Below, one piece after another: positions 1-6,009 of a DNA stretch of 9,946 nt. Location of the stretch: the NCBI GenBank assembly GCA_002431805.1, contig DJEE01000079.1:1-9946 (forward strand). The letters run 5' to 3'. How positions within the stretch are numbered: position 1 is the stretch's first letter; the number at the start of each line of letters is the position of its first letter. The position numbers and the translations under genes were made by a program. Under the pieces are notes generated by a model. The model had not been told where the DNA came from and did not search any database. It saw only the letters and a program-made list of their open reading frames with translations. Source of the DNA: Eggerthellaceae bacterium UBA5906 (GTDB taxonomy: Bacteria > Actinomycetota > Coriobacteriia > Coriobacteriales > Eggerthellaceae).

Positions 1-215
1 ACGGCCGCAAGTCGTGGACCACGGAGAACATGAACGTGCTGACGAAGAATACGGGCTACTTCAATCCCGAGTTCGGCACCTACACCCTGCGCGGCATCCA
101 CGTCAAGGTTGCCAAGGCGCAGCGCCCGGAGGGCATCTGGTACGAGCCGACCGATTTCGAGCCCTGGATGCCTGAGCCCACGGAGAATACGGGAGGAGCG
201 TTTTACACCAAATGA
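1..215 (+). CDS. Molybdopterin oxidoreductase (DMSO reductase family) catalytic subunit, C-terminal end
   Basis: Only the last ~70 codons are present; the reading frame is open from the window edge (first full codon at base 3) to the TGA at 213-215. The visible tail contains NVLTKN, then NPEFGTYTLRGIHVKV and a short acidic end. This is the usual ending of the molybdopterin-dinucleotide-binding domain in DmsA-like subunits, where an N-V-L-T segment precedes the final beta strand. The assignment rests mainly on the two genes that follow, an iron-sulfur subunit and a DmsC-type anchor in the classic A-B-C order. The stop overlaps the next start (ATGA), which implies translational coupling. Cofactor ligand, Tat signal and substrate lie outside the window, so DMSO, TMAO or another substrate cannot be chosen. 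An ATG at base 30 is internal, not the start. Confidence 0.8.
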   Translation, partial: GRKSWTTENMNVLTKNTGYFNPEFGTYTLRGIHVKVAKAQRPEGIWYEPTDFEPWMPEPTENTGGAFYTK

Positions 216-847
216 GCCGCAATTGCTTAGTTGTTGACTTGGATAAATGCATCGGCTGCCACGCGTGCGAGGTAGCGTGCAAGAACGAGAACGGCATCGC
301 CTTGGGCGAGTACTGGAACCGCGTGCTGCAGATCGGCCCGCACGGTACCTTCCCCGACCTGGAGCAGTATTGGCTGCCCGTGCAGTGCCAGCAGTGCGAG
401 GATGCGCCCTGCGTCCACGTCTGCCCGACCGGCGCGAGCTACCGCGACGCCGACGGCAAGGTGCTGGTGGACAAGGAGAAGTGCATCGGCTGCAAGTACT
501 GCATGATGGCGTGCCCCTACGGCGTGCGTTCCTGGAACGCCAAGGAGAAGGCCGTCGAGAAGTGCACCCTGTGCGGTCAGCTGACCAGCGCCGGCCAGGA
601 GCCCGCGTGCGTGGCTGCCTGCTGCGCCAACGCCCGCTTCTACGGCGACATGGACGATCCGAACTCCGACGTGTCGAAGGCCGTGGCGGCCGCCGACCCG
701 GCAAGCGTGCACACGCTGCACGATGCCGGCAACAAGCCGCTGACGCGCTACATCCTGTCCGACAAGATCGCCACGTGGCACGATGTCGACGCCATCAGCC
801 CGGCATCCGACGCGCAAGACGCCGCGTGGTTCGCAAAGGGGGAATAA
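212..847 (+). CDS. DmsB-type [4Fe-4S] electron-transfer subunit of a molybdoenzyme
   Basis: This 211-residue protein carries 16 cysteines in four groups: C13-x2-C16-x2-C19-x3-C23, C59-x2-C62-x4-C67-x3-C71, C91-x2-C94-x2-C97-x3-C101, and C118-x2-C121 with C133 and C137. That is the four-[4Fe-4S]-cluster layout of DmsB/NrfC/PhsB-type subunits, which pass electrons from the membrane anchor to the molybdopterin subunit. The length is normal for the family. There is no signal peptide, so if the enzyme is exported it would travel with the Tat signal of the catalytic subunit. The start ATG overlaps the upstream stop (ATGA), and GGGAGGAG at 191-198 is a good ribosome binding site. The C-terminal 40 residues after ~170 are variable, as usual. 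The gene name is left open because DmsB, PsrB and similar subunits cannot be told apart here. Confidence 0.93.
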   Translation: MSRNCLVVDLDKCIGCHACEVACKNENGIALGEYWNRVLQIGPHGTFPDLEQYWLPVQCQQCEDAPCVHVCPTGASYRDADGKVLVDKEKCIGCKYCMMACPYGVRSWNAKEKAVEKCTLCGQLTSAGQEPACVAACCANARFYGDMDDPNSDVSKAVAAADPASVHTLHDAGNKPLTRYILSDKIATWHDVDAISPASDAQDAAWFAKGE

Positions 848-850
848 GCG

Positions 851-1657
851 ATGGAAATCCAATGGTCCCTCGTTCTGTTTACGGCCCTGACCGGCATGGG
901 CGGCTGCATGTTCGCTTGCGTTGCCGTCGATGAGTTCTTGGGCCGCGCGAAGGCGGCGGCGTTTCCCGCGGCGCTGGCTTCGCTGGTCATCGCCATTGTG
1001 GGCGGCTTGGCTTCCGTGACGCACCTGTCGCACCCCGACCGCATCATGGGCGCGCTGAGCCACCCCACTTCGGGCATCTTCACCGAGGCGTTGCTGGTGG
1101 GCTGCCTGTGCGTGTGCGTGGTGGTGTACCTGGTGCTCGTCAAGCGCGAGGCCGGTGCGGGCGCCCGCAAGGCCGTTGCCGTCATCGGCGCGGTGTTCGG
1201 CGTGCTGCTGTCCTTCATGGCCGGCGAGTCCTACCTGATGGAGGCGCGTCCGAACTGGTGCAGCCAGCTGCTGCCGCTGGGCTACCTGCTCACCGCGGTG
1301 CCCGAGGGCATCGCCGCCTACCTGGTGGTTGTGGCTGCTAAGGCCAAGGACGCCGACGTGGCCCCGTACGGCAAGATGCTGCTGGCAGGCGGCGTGCTCG
1401 GTGCCGTGGGTGCGCTGGCCTACACGCTGTGGGCCGGTCCCGCCGACGGTGCGCAGTGGGCGCTGCTGGCGCTGGCTGTCGTCGGCGCGGGCGTTGTGCC
1501 CGCGGTGTGCGGCGCGCTTGTGGCCAAGAAGCCCGCGAACCTGATGGCCATGGCCGCCGGTTCCGCGGTGTGTGCCCTGGTGGGCGCCGTGTCCTACCGC
1601 TGCATCATGTGGCTGATCACGGTCCCGATCGCGAACCTGTTCTTGAACGTGCTGTAA
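851..1657 (+). CDS. DmsC/NrfD-type quinol-oxidising membrane anchor subunit
   Basis: This 268-residue protein is almost entirely hydrophobic and shows about eight transmembrane helices, near residues 5-25, 37-58, 78-98, 106-123, 140-160, 174-195, 201-222 and 230-262. The loop after helix 2 reads HLSHPDRIMGALSHPTSG, matching the conserved H-L-x-x-P-x-R...S-W/G-I stretch of DmsC anchors. It fits DmsC better than shorter NrfD/PsrC proteins. In the family this subunit oxidises menaquinol and feeds the iron-sulfur subunit. The start lies 3 nt after the dmsB-like stop, with AAGGGGGAA inside the end of the upstream gene as ribosome binding site. It is the last gene of the A-B-C unit and is followed by a GC-rich stem-loop. 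The many cysteines (for example near residues 19, 23, 85, 87) are not in a known cluster motif. Confidence 0.9.
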   Translation: MEIQWSLVLFTALTGMGGCMFACVAVDEFLGRAKAAAFPAALASLVIAIVGGLASVTHLSHPDRIMGALSHPTSGIFTEALLVGCLCVCVVVYLVLVKREAGAGARKAVAVIGAVFGVLLSFMAGESYLMEARPNWCSQLLPLGYLLTAVPEGIAAYLVVVAAKAKDADVAPYGKMLLAGGVLGAVGALAYTLWAGPADGAQWALLALAVVGAGVVPAVCGALVAKKPANLMAMAAGSAVCALVGAVSYRCIMWLITVPIANLFLNVL

Positions 1658-1665
1658 CGTTGGTT

Positions 1666-1691
1666 CCGCCGGCGACGCAAGTCGTCGGCGG
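1666..1691 (+). terminator. GC-rich stem-loop after the molybdoenzyme operon (atypical terminator)
   Basis: CCGCCGGCGAC (1666-1676) and GTCGTCGGCGG (1681-1691) pair over 10 of 11 positions around a GCAA tetraloop, starting 9 bp after the anchor stop codon. The position suits a 3' end or mRNA stabiliser. No T-tract follows (the next bases are GGTTGC), so it is not a textbook intrinsic terminator and may act as a processing barrier or with Rho. Confidence 0.5.
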
Positions 1692-1785
1692 GGTTGCAAG
1701 CCTGGCGTGCCTGCAGGTTGGCGGCGGGCTGCGGCTGCCGCAAGTGGACCAGTTCGCGTTGCAGCAGCGGCTTGCGGGCGTTTGA
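1692..1785. other. Intergenic stretch, no gene recognised
   Basis: This GC-rich sequence follows the stem-loop. CCGCAAG near 1738-1744 has an inverted partner CTTGCGG near 1771-1777, so the RNA could fold into a second, longer-looped hairpin. Short frames here lack a ribosome binding site and any recognisable protein. I see nothing else. Confidence 0.35.
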
Positions 1786-1839
1786 GTCCAATATCTCGCT
1801 GAAGTGACGGATTTTCGACAGTTTGGCGAGATATTGGAC
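1786..1839 (+). repeat. 54-nt palindromic element, copy 1
   Basis: The arms GTCCAATATCTCGC (1786-1799) and GCGAGATATTGGAC (1826-1839) are a perfect 14-bp inverted repeat around a 26-nt centre that contains AAGTGACGGATTTTCG. A second 54-nt element at 2004-2057 has the same arms and the same centre in the opposite orientation. This is the layout of an interspersed REP/MITE-like palindrome rather than a terminator, because no T-tract follows. Family and genome copy number cannot be judged from this window. Confidence 0.85.
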
Positions 1840-1856
1840 CGAACGACGCCAAAAGC

Positions 1857-1869
1857 GCGAGATATTGGA
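1857..1869 (+). repeat. Half copy of the palindromic element arm
   Basis: GCGAGATATTGGA repeats 13 nt of the right arm of copy 1, in direct orientation and 31 bp downstream of it. No matching left arm is seen beside it. It may be a remnant of a decayed or partly duplicated element. Confidence 0.6.
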
Positions 1870-2003
1870 AAACGACGGGCCGCTTTCCCGTAAGCGTCGG
1901 ACTCGAGCGCAGGACGTGAAAACGTTTGCCCAGTTCAGCGCAATTGATATTGAGTTACTGGGATTTGTCGCGCCAGCTCCTGCCGACTATGACACGCAAC
2001 GAT

Positions 2004-2057
2004 GTCCAATATCTCGCAATCTTGCCGAAAATCCGTCACTTTCGCGAGATGTTGGAC
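2004..2057 (-). repeat. 54-nt palindromic element, copy 2 (opposite orientation)
   Basis: The arms GTCCAATATCTCGC (2004-2017) and GCGAGATGTTGGAC (2044-2057) pair at 13 of 14 positions around a 26-nt centre. On the minus strand the centre contains AAGTGACGGATTTTCG, identical over 16 nt to copy 1, so orientation is set by the centre. Copies 1 and 2 face each other across 164 bp. The short frames that cross this region appear to be by-products of the repeats. Confidence 0.85.
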
Positions 2058-2123
2058 GTCCCTCCTAAGCCACGCGACGCGGAAGCACCCCCGTTCACTC
2101 GGTTGCCTTCCGTTCCGTCACTT

Positions 2124-2179
2124 TCGCGGTTCGTATTCGCTCTCCCTTCCATCACCCCTCCCGCGAATGCGAACCGCGA
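2124..2179. repeat. Long hairpin with pyrimidine-rich loop, copy 1
   Basis: TCGCGGTTCGTATTCGC (2124-2140) and GCGAATGCGAACCGCGA (2163-2179) form a 17-bp stem; the single mismatch can be a G-U wobble in RNA. The 22-nt loop is almost all C and T. The same stem recurs at 2319-2380 in the same orientation, 195 bp downstream. No T-tract follows. Its role is unknown; an interspersed repeat or an RNA stabiliser is possible. Confidence 0.8.
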
Positions 2180-2265
2180 GTGCGCCGGAAAAGCCGAAGG
2201 CCCCACTTCGTGCATGCTCGCTGGCTTTGCGCGTTGCGTGTTCGAAGGGGCAGCGGCCCACCAGC

Positions 2266-2298
2266 GTGAGTCACCGCCTCCGTAACGTTTTGACTCAC
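2266..2298. repeat. Short inverted repeat between the two long hairpins
   Basis: GTGAGTCA (2266-2273) and TGACTCAC (2291-2298) are perfect 8-bp arms around 17 nt. This could be a weak stem-loop or a protein-binding dyad upstream of the chaperone gene. Eight base pairs in such GC-rich repeat-laden DNA is thin evidence. Confidence 0.35.
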
Positions 2299-2318
2299 TA
2301 ACTTTCCCCGCGATGCTT

Positions 2319-2380
2319 TCGCGGTTCGTATTCGCAAACCCTTCCTCTCCCTCCCCCCTCCTTGCGAATGCGAACCGCGA
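2319..2380. repeat. Long hairpin with pyrimidine-rich loop, copy 2
   Basis: The 17-nt arms are identical in sequence to those of copy 1 (left 2319-2335, right 2364-2380). The loop is 28 nt and nearly pure pyrimidine (2336-2363). The stems are conserved while the loops differ in length and detail, which is what selection on, or recent copying of, the palindromic part would give. Confidence 0.8.
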
Positions 2381-2556
2381 GTGCATCGGGCACATTTCCG
2401 CAGGCCAGTGCCTGCAAGTGCCCACAAACAACGCGTTTGCGGGCGCAGTAGCGAAAATCGATACTCGGCCCATGCGCGCGGCGCGTCATGCGCGCCTGGG
2501 GGACAATGGACGTGAGCGCTTCGCCGCAAGCGGGCGCTTGGCAGAAAGGGGCAACC
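2381..2556 (+). other. Upstream region of the TorD-like gene
   Basis: There are 176 bp between the second hairpin and the chosen chaperone start. A small stem, GGCGCG-N5-CGCGCC (2480-2496), lies in it and overlaps an alternative upstream ATG. No convincing -35/-10 pair is visible, so I cannot say where the chaperone transcript begins. Confidence 0.3.
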
Positions 2557-3297
2557 ATGGTCGAAAACAATGCGGAGCAGATGTCGCAAATGGAGCGCGA
2601 TCAGCTGATTTCGCAGCTTGTCGAGGTGAACGCTGGACGAGCGGCGTATTATCGCATGCTTGGTGAGCTGTACTTTCGAGAGCTGACGCAGGAGCAGGTG
2701 GACCATCTGGCGGGTATGGACTTCGCTGGCATGGACGGCGACGACGCGCTCATTGCGGAGGGCTACGACGATATGCGCCGTTACCTTCGCCATGCGAATT
2801 CCGGCACGCGCCAGGCGCTGGCCTGCGATTATGCGCACACGTTCCTTGCGGCGGGCAATTACGAGACGTTCGCGGCTACGCCGTTTGAAAGCGTGTTTAC
2901 CAGCGAGCTGGGTCTGATGATGCAAGAGGCGCGCGACGAGGTGTACAAGATGTATTGCGCTCAGCACATCCAGCCGCAAGCCGATTTGCACGTGCCCGAG
3001 GATCACGTGTCGTTCGAGTTCGAGTTTTTGGCCACGGTCATCGAACGCACGAACGCCGCGCTGCTGGAGGGCGACCTTGAGCGCGCGTGCGAGCTTGCTC
3101 GCGTGACGGAGCAGTTCCATCGCGAGCATCAGCTGAACTGGATCGACGACTTGTGCGACGCGGTGCTCGATGTGGCCGAAACGCGTTTTTACCGTGGCGT
3201 GGCGAAGGTGACGCGCGGGTTTATGCACATGGACACCGAGGTCATCGCCGACGAGCTGGACGCACTGCACGAGCTGGCGGGCAAACAAGCGGCGTAA
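2557..3297 (+). CDS. TorD/DmsD-family chaperone for molybdoenzyme maturation
   Basis: Counted from ATG 2557 this is a 246-residue, acidic, all-helical protein with no signal peptide or membrane segment. Family features are visible. YAHTFLA and the following TPFESVF stretch lie near residues 90-112, and an E-F-x-F-L helix lies near 150. The late F-x-x-x-H-x-x-x-W-x-x-x-L segment (FHREHQLNWIDDL) is near 188-200 and is followed by an F-Y-R-G helix. TorD/DmsD proteins bind the Tat signal of DMSO-reductase-type catalytic subunits and hold them during molybdenum cofactor insertion. The neighbouring A-B-C operon is the obvious client. I chose 2557 because AGAAAGGGG sits 5 nt upstream. In-frame ATGs at 2488 and 2506 would add 23 or 17 residues unlike the family and lack good binding sites. 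It is separated from the A-B-C genes by the repeat island, so it probably has its own promoter. Confidence 0.85.
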   Translation: MVENNAEQMSQMERDQLISQLVEVNAGRAAYYRMLGELYFRELTQEQVDHLAGMDFAGMDGDDALIAEGYDDMRRYLRHANSGTRQALACDYAHTFLAAGNYETFAATPFESVFTSELGLMMQEARDEVYKMYCAQHIQPQADLHVPEDHVSFEFEFLATVIERTNAALLEGDLERACELARVTEQFHREHQLNWIDDLCDAVLDVAETRFYRGVAKVTRGFMHMDTEVIADELDALHELAGKQAA

Positions 3298-3534
3298 AGC
3301 GCCGGTTTGAAGCAAGGTGTTCGTAATAGGCTAGAAATTGCGAACGGGCCGTCGGAACAGGGGACGATGTGGGCACCCGCGTAAGCTTCGTATTTCTTGG
3401 AGCGCGCGTCCGAACCCTCCCTCCGCCTTGACGTGCGCGGACGCCCACCGAACTCGCTTTGTTCCCGCGTTCGCGCAAGTGTTCGCTTCGCTTTATACCG
3501 GTGAACAGCGGTTTTTCGCAATCTAGCTAACAAT
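3298..3534. other. Intergenic stretch after the chaperone gene, no gene recognised
   Basis: A weak GGCG/CGCC stem directly overlaps the chaperone stop codon. A 7-bp dyad GCGTCCG (3406-3412) / CGGACGC (3438-3444) lies in the middle. The short frames here have no ribosome binding site or recognisable product. No tRNA, intrinsic terminator or clear promoter is seen. Confidence 0.3.
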
Positions 3535-3563
3535 TGACTATACGGGCGGTGAAATAGTCACCG
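3535..3563 (+). promoter_or_regulatory. Overlapping dyads upstream of the NapG-like gene (candidate operator)
   Basis: Two inverted repeats are interleaved. TGACTAT (3535-3541) pairs with ATAGTCA (3554-3560), and CGGTGA (3547-3552) pairs with TCACCG (3558-3563) around 5 nt. They lie about 105 bp before the NapG-like start in an AT-richer patch. TTGACT at 3534-3539 resembles a -35 and TATGTA at 3570-3575 a -10, but they are not properly spaced from each other. The GGTGA-N5-TCACC form is loosely CRP-like with the wrong spacer. The bound factor is unknown. Confidence 0.4.
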
Positions 3564-3667
3564 TCTTGTTATGTACAGCGCGCGGCGAATGGGTCAGGGT
3601 TGAAGCTGCGTTGAATAGCAAGGGCCGAGGGGGACGCGGCCGACCGTAAGACGAGAAAGGGTTTCTC

Positions 3668-4267
3668 ATGAGCAATCAGCCGAGTATCACGCGCCGCGGC
3701 GCGCTGGTAGCGGCGGGCGCGGTTGCCAGCATGTTCGCCGTCGGCGGCGCTGCTTACGCGCTCGAGGGCACCGACCAGGGGCTGTTGCGTCCCCCCGGAG
3801 CGCAAGACGAGGCGCATTTTCGCGCCACGTGCCTGAAGTGCAACCGGTGCGAAACCGCCTGCCCGCAGCGTTGCCTGCGCACGGGCGTGCTGGAGGACGG
3901 CGTGCTGAACTGGCGCACGCCCATCATGGATTTCCATCGTGGGCTGTGCGATTTTTGCGGCGTGTGCGAAGACGTGTGCCCGGCGGGGTCCATCACCGGT
4001 GCGCGCGACCAGTCGCAGGTCATCGGCATTGCCGAGGTTGACCGCGAGCGCTGCATCGCGTGGATCCAGGGCGGCTGCCAGGTGTGCGTTGACGCGTGCC
4101 CGTACGGTGCCATTTCGCTTGACGATGCGAACAGGCCGGTTGTTGACCAGGGGAAATGCAACGGCTGCGGTGCGTGCGAGAACGCATGCCCATCGAACAG
4201 CTACCTCACGTTCGCCGGCGGCACCGACCGCGGCATCAACGTGCGCGCGGCAGGGAAGGAGGCGTAA
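3668..4267 (+). CDS. NapG/MauM-like Tat-exported ferredoxin with four [4Fe-4S] clusters
   Basis: This is a 199-residue protein. The N-terminus ITRRGALVAAGAVASMFAVG is a twin-arginine (Tat) signal with R9-R10, a hydrophobic stretch and a likely cut after AYA at residue 31. Four cysteine groups follow: C55/58/61/65, C94/97/100/104, C129/C137/C140/C144 and C164/167/170/174. This is the NapG/MauM pattern, including the wide spacing in the third group (C129 to C137). NapG-type proteins work with NapH as a menaquinol dehydrogenase on the outer face of the membrane and pass electrons to a terminal reductase. AGAAAGGG before the ATG is a good ribosome binding site. The NapH-like gene follows after 3 nt. 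No nap reductase gene is visible, so the partner is more likely the molybdoenzyme upstream, but that is inference. Confidence 0.88.
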   Translation: MSNQPSITRRGALVAAGAVASMFAVGGAAYALEGTDQGLLRPPGAQDEAHFRATCLKCNRCETACPQRCLRTGVLEDGVLNWRTPIMDFHRGLCDFCGVCEDVCPAGSITGARDQSQVIGIAEVDRERCIAWIQGGCQVCVDACPYGAISLDDANRPVVDQGKCNGCGACENACPSNSYLTFAGGTDRGINVRAAGKEA

Positions 4268-4270
4268 GCG

Positions 4271-5776
4271 ATGAGCGAGAAGAAAGAACGCTTGGATTTC
4301 GAGCATGCGCAATGCGCCGTAAAGACGACGGCGGGCGCGGAAAAGCCGGATGCCTGCGTCGTCCATGATGCCGAAAAGGTTTCTGCCGCTAGCAAGAAGT
4401 CTACCCATGCAAGCTCGCCCAAAAAATCCCGTTTCCGCACGGCGCGCGGGTGGGTTGCGCTTGCGTGCGTGGTGTTTGTGCTGGTAGGCATGGCGTTTCA
4501 CGTGGGCATTGGCACGCCCTCGGCGTTCGGCATCCAGCAGATTTCGGCCATCTGCCCGCTTGGCGCGCTTGAAACCATGGCGGGCGCGAAGGGCATCATG
4601 CTGCACCCGCTGCTGCTGTTTGTGCTGGTAGTGGTGTTGATTGCCCTAGTGGGCAAGGCGTTTTGCGCCTGGATGTGCCCCGTGCCGTGGCTGCAGAAGT
4701 TCTTCCGCCCGAAGCGCGGCAAGAACGCGGTGAAGCAGGCTGCGCAGGACGAGGCCGCAACCGAGCAGGGCATGCAGGACGAGGCCGTGGCCAAGCACAA
4801 CGCGCAGGGCGTGGCCACGTCTGCAGATGTTGCTGCGGGAAATGATGAGGGCGCTGCATCCCTTGATGCCGCCTTGAAGCAGTCCGCCGAGCCTTCCGCC
4901 TGCGCGGTTTCGGCCGAGCGCTGCCAAAAAACGCGTCTATGTGCGCTTGAGGGTGCGGACAATTGCACAAGTGATGCGATGCATGTAGCAAACGCAGCAA
5001 CTAAGGGTATGAACGCAGAGGCGTTGGATGCTTTTGAACCCGAACCTCTTGATGATGCACACACTAGCGCAATTTTTGGCAGCAGCAAAGCAAAATCGGA
5101 CGAAAAGCGCCCCGAAGCCGACTTCCATGCACCTTCCGCCGCGGCTTTAACTGCTGCTGGAAAGGTTCACGCCGAAGCTCCCGACGATGCGCTTACAGAT
5201 GTTAGCGAAATCGCGCTGGCGCGGGAAGATTCAACCTGTGCTTCTTCTGCGTGCTCGGCGTGTGCGGGTGCGGCGGCGTGCGCGAAGGCGTTGGCGCCGG
5301 TTGGCGGCAAGCGCGATGGTGTGCAGTTGGACAGTCGCCATGCGGTGCTGGTGGGCACGTTGGCGTCGGCCGCCGTGTTCGGCTTCCCGGTATTTTGCCT
5401 TATCTGCCCGGTGGGCTTGACGTTTGCCACCATCATCGGGCTGTGGAACTTGGTGCAGTTCAACGAGCCTACCTGGGCGCTTATCATTTTCCCGATCATC
5501 TTGATTCTGGAAGTGACGGTGCTGCGCAAGTGGTGCAGCAAGATTTGCCCTATATCTGCGCTGGTCAGCTTGCTTTCGAACCTTAACGTTACGCTGCGCC
5601 CGCGCGTGAAGGCCAACGCATGCCTGCGCACCCGTGGCGTGGATTGCCACGCGTGCGTTGACGCATGCCCCGAGCAGCTCGACCCGCATTCAGGCCGCAT
5701 TCCCGAATGCTCGAAGTGCGGCAAATGCGTCGAGGCGTGCCCAGCTAAGGCCATCAGCATCAAGCTGTTGAAGTAG
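4271..5776 (+). CDS. NapH-like membrane polyferredoxin with a large cytoplasmic-type insert
   Basis: At 501 residues this is far longer than NapH proteins (about 290). Helix 1 is near residues 59-78, helix 2 near 112-131, helix 3 near 358-375 and helix 4 near 398-418. Cysteine motifs close to the membrane are C95-P, C132-x3-C136-P, C376-x2-C379-P and C422-x3-C426-P. Two C-terminal ferredoxin clusters follow: C451 with C459-x2-C462-x3-C466-P, then C480-x2-C483-x2-C486-x3-C490-P. NapH binds quinol and hands electrons to NapG. The extra length is an Ala/Glu/Asp-rich, probably disordered insert between C136 and helix 3 (about 145-355). It ends in a cysteine cluster C323-x4-C328-x2-C331-x5-C337. 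An extended charged N-terminus (1-57) is also unusual. AAGGAGG 5' of the ATG is an excellent ribosome binding site. The core function is secure, the insert's role unknown. Confidence 0.85.
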   Translation: MSEKKERLDFEHAQCAVKTTAGAEKPDACVVHDAEKVSAASKKSTHASSPKKSRFRTARGWVALACVVFVLVGMAFHVGIGTPSAFGIQQISAICPLGALETMAGAKGIMLHPLLLFVLVVVLIALVGKAFCAWMCPVPWLQKFFRPKRGKNAVKQAAQDEAATEQGMQDEAVAKHNAQGVATSADVAAGNDEGAASLDAALKQSAEPSACAVSAERCQKTRLCALEGADNCTSDAMHVANAATKGMNAEALDAFEPEPLDDAHTSAIFGSSKAKSDEKRPEADFHAPSAAALTAAGKVHAEAPDDALTDVSEIALAREDSTCASSACSACAGAAACAKALAPVGGKRDGVQLDSRHAVLVGTLASAAVFGFPVFCLICPVGLTFATIIGLWNLVQFNEPTWALIIFPIILILEVTVLRKWCSKICPISALVSLLSNLNVTLRPRVKANACLRTRGVDCHACVDACPEQLDPHSGRIPECSKCGKCVEACPAKAISIKLLK

Positions 5777-5841
5777 CTGTCGAAAACCGTCTTTGACTTG
5801 CGTCGCGAGTTTGCGGCAGTGGACCTATCCTGCCTCTCGCT

Positions 5842-5871
5842 AAGCCCCGCAGCCATGGCTGCGGGGCTTTT
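5842..5871 (+). terminator. Intrinsic terminator after the NapG/NapH-like pair
   Basis: AAGCCCCGCAGCCATGGCTG and its continuation to 5869 form a perfect 14-bp palindrome (5842-5869) rich in G-C pairs. Four T residues (5868-5871) end the structure. It lies 66 bp past the NapH-like stop and ends the transcript before the regulator gene. Confidence 0.88.
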
Positions 5872-5971
5872 CGCGTTCTCGCACTCAGCGTCGCCTTGCG
5901 TGTTTGGAATCACGCTGACATCGTGACCGCCCCCCGACTCGTTGCAAATGCTAAGAATATGTGAGCCTTCG

Positions 5972-5999
5972 TTTACAAAAAACGCAGCTGTGCGATAAT
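5972..5999 (+). promoter_or_regulatory. Promoter of the Crp/Fnr-family regulator gene
   Basis: TTTACA (5972-5977) and GATAAT (5994-5999) are separated by 16 bp, with a TG at 5991-5992 giving an extended -10. Transcription should start near 6006, leaving a leader of about 70 nt. This is the best sigma-70-type promoter in the window. Confidence 0.7.
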
Positions 6000-6009
6000 G
6001 AATTAGACG

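Noticed and set aside
227..1852. Long minus-strand open frame (541 codons) antisense to the DmsB/DmsC-like genes
   Set aside because: It is His/Arg/Ala/Gly-rich with no recognisable domain. It mirrors two well-supported genes, as is common in high-GC DNA.
1823..2301. Several short plus-strand frames across the repeat island
   Set aside because: They are translated from the palindromic repeats themselves and have no ribosome binding site or conserved protein character.
1786..2380. Possible CRISPR array
   Set aside because: Repeats differ in family, orientation and spacing, there are no uniform spacers, and no cas gene is in the window.
2152..3315. Minus-strand frame (387 codons) opposite the chaperone gene
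   Set aside because: It has no motif or binding site, and the plus-strand TorD-like protein explains the region. Its end runs through the hairpin repeats.
3534..3575. Standard FNR box or sigma-70 promoter before the NapG-like gene
   Set aside because: No TTGAT-N4-ATCAA is present, and the TTGACT and TATGTA elements are 30 bp apart, too far for a -35/-10 pair.
3569..4606. Minus-strand frame (345 codons) opposite the NapG-like gene
   Set aside because: It is Arg/Ala-rich shadow coding opposite a clear four-cluster ferredoxin.
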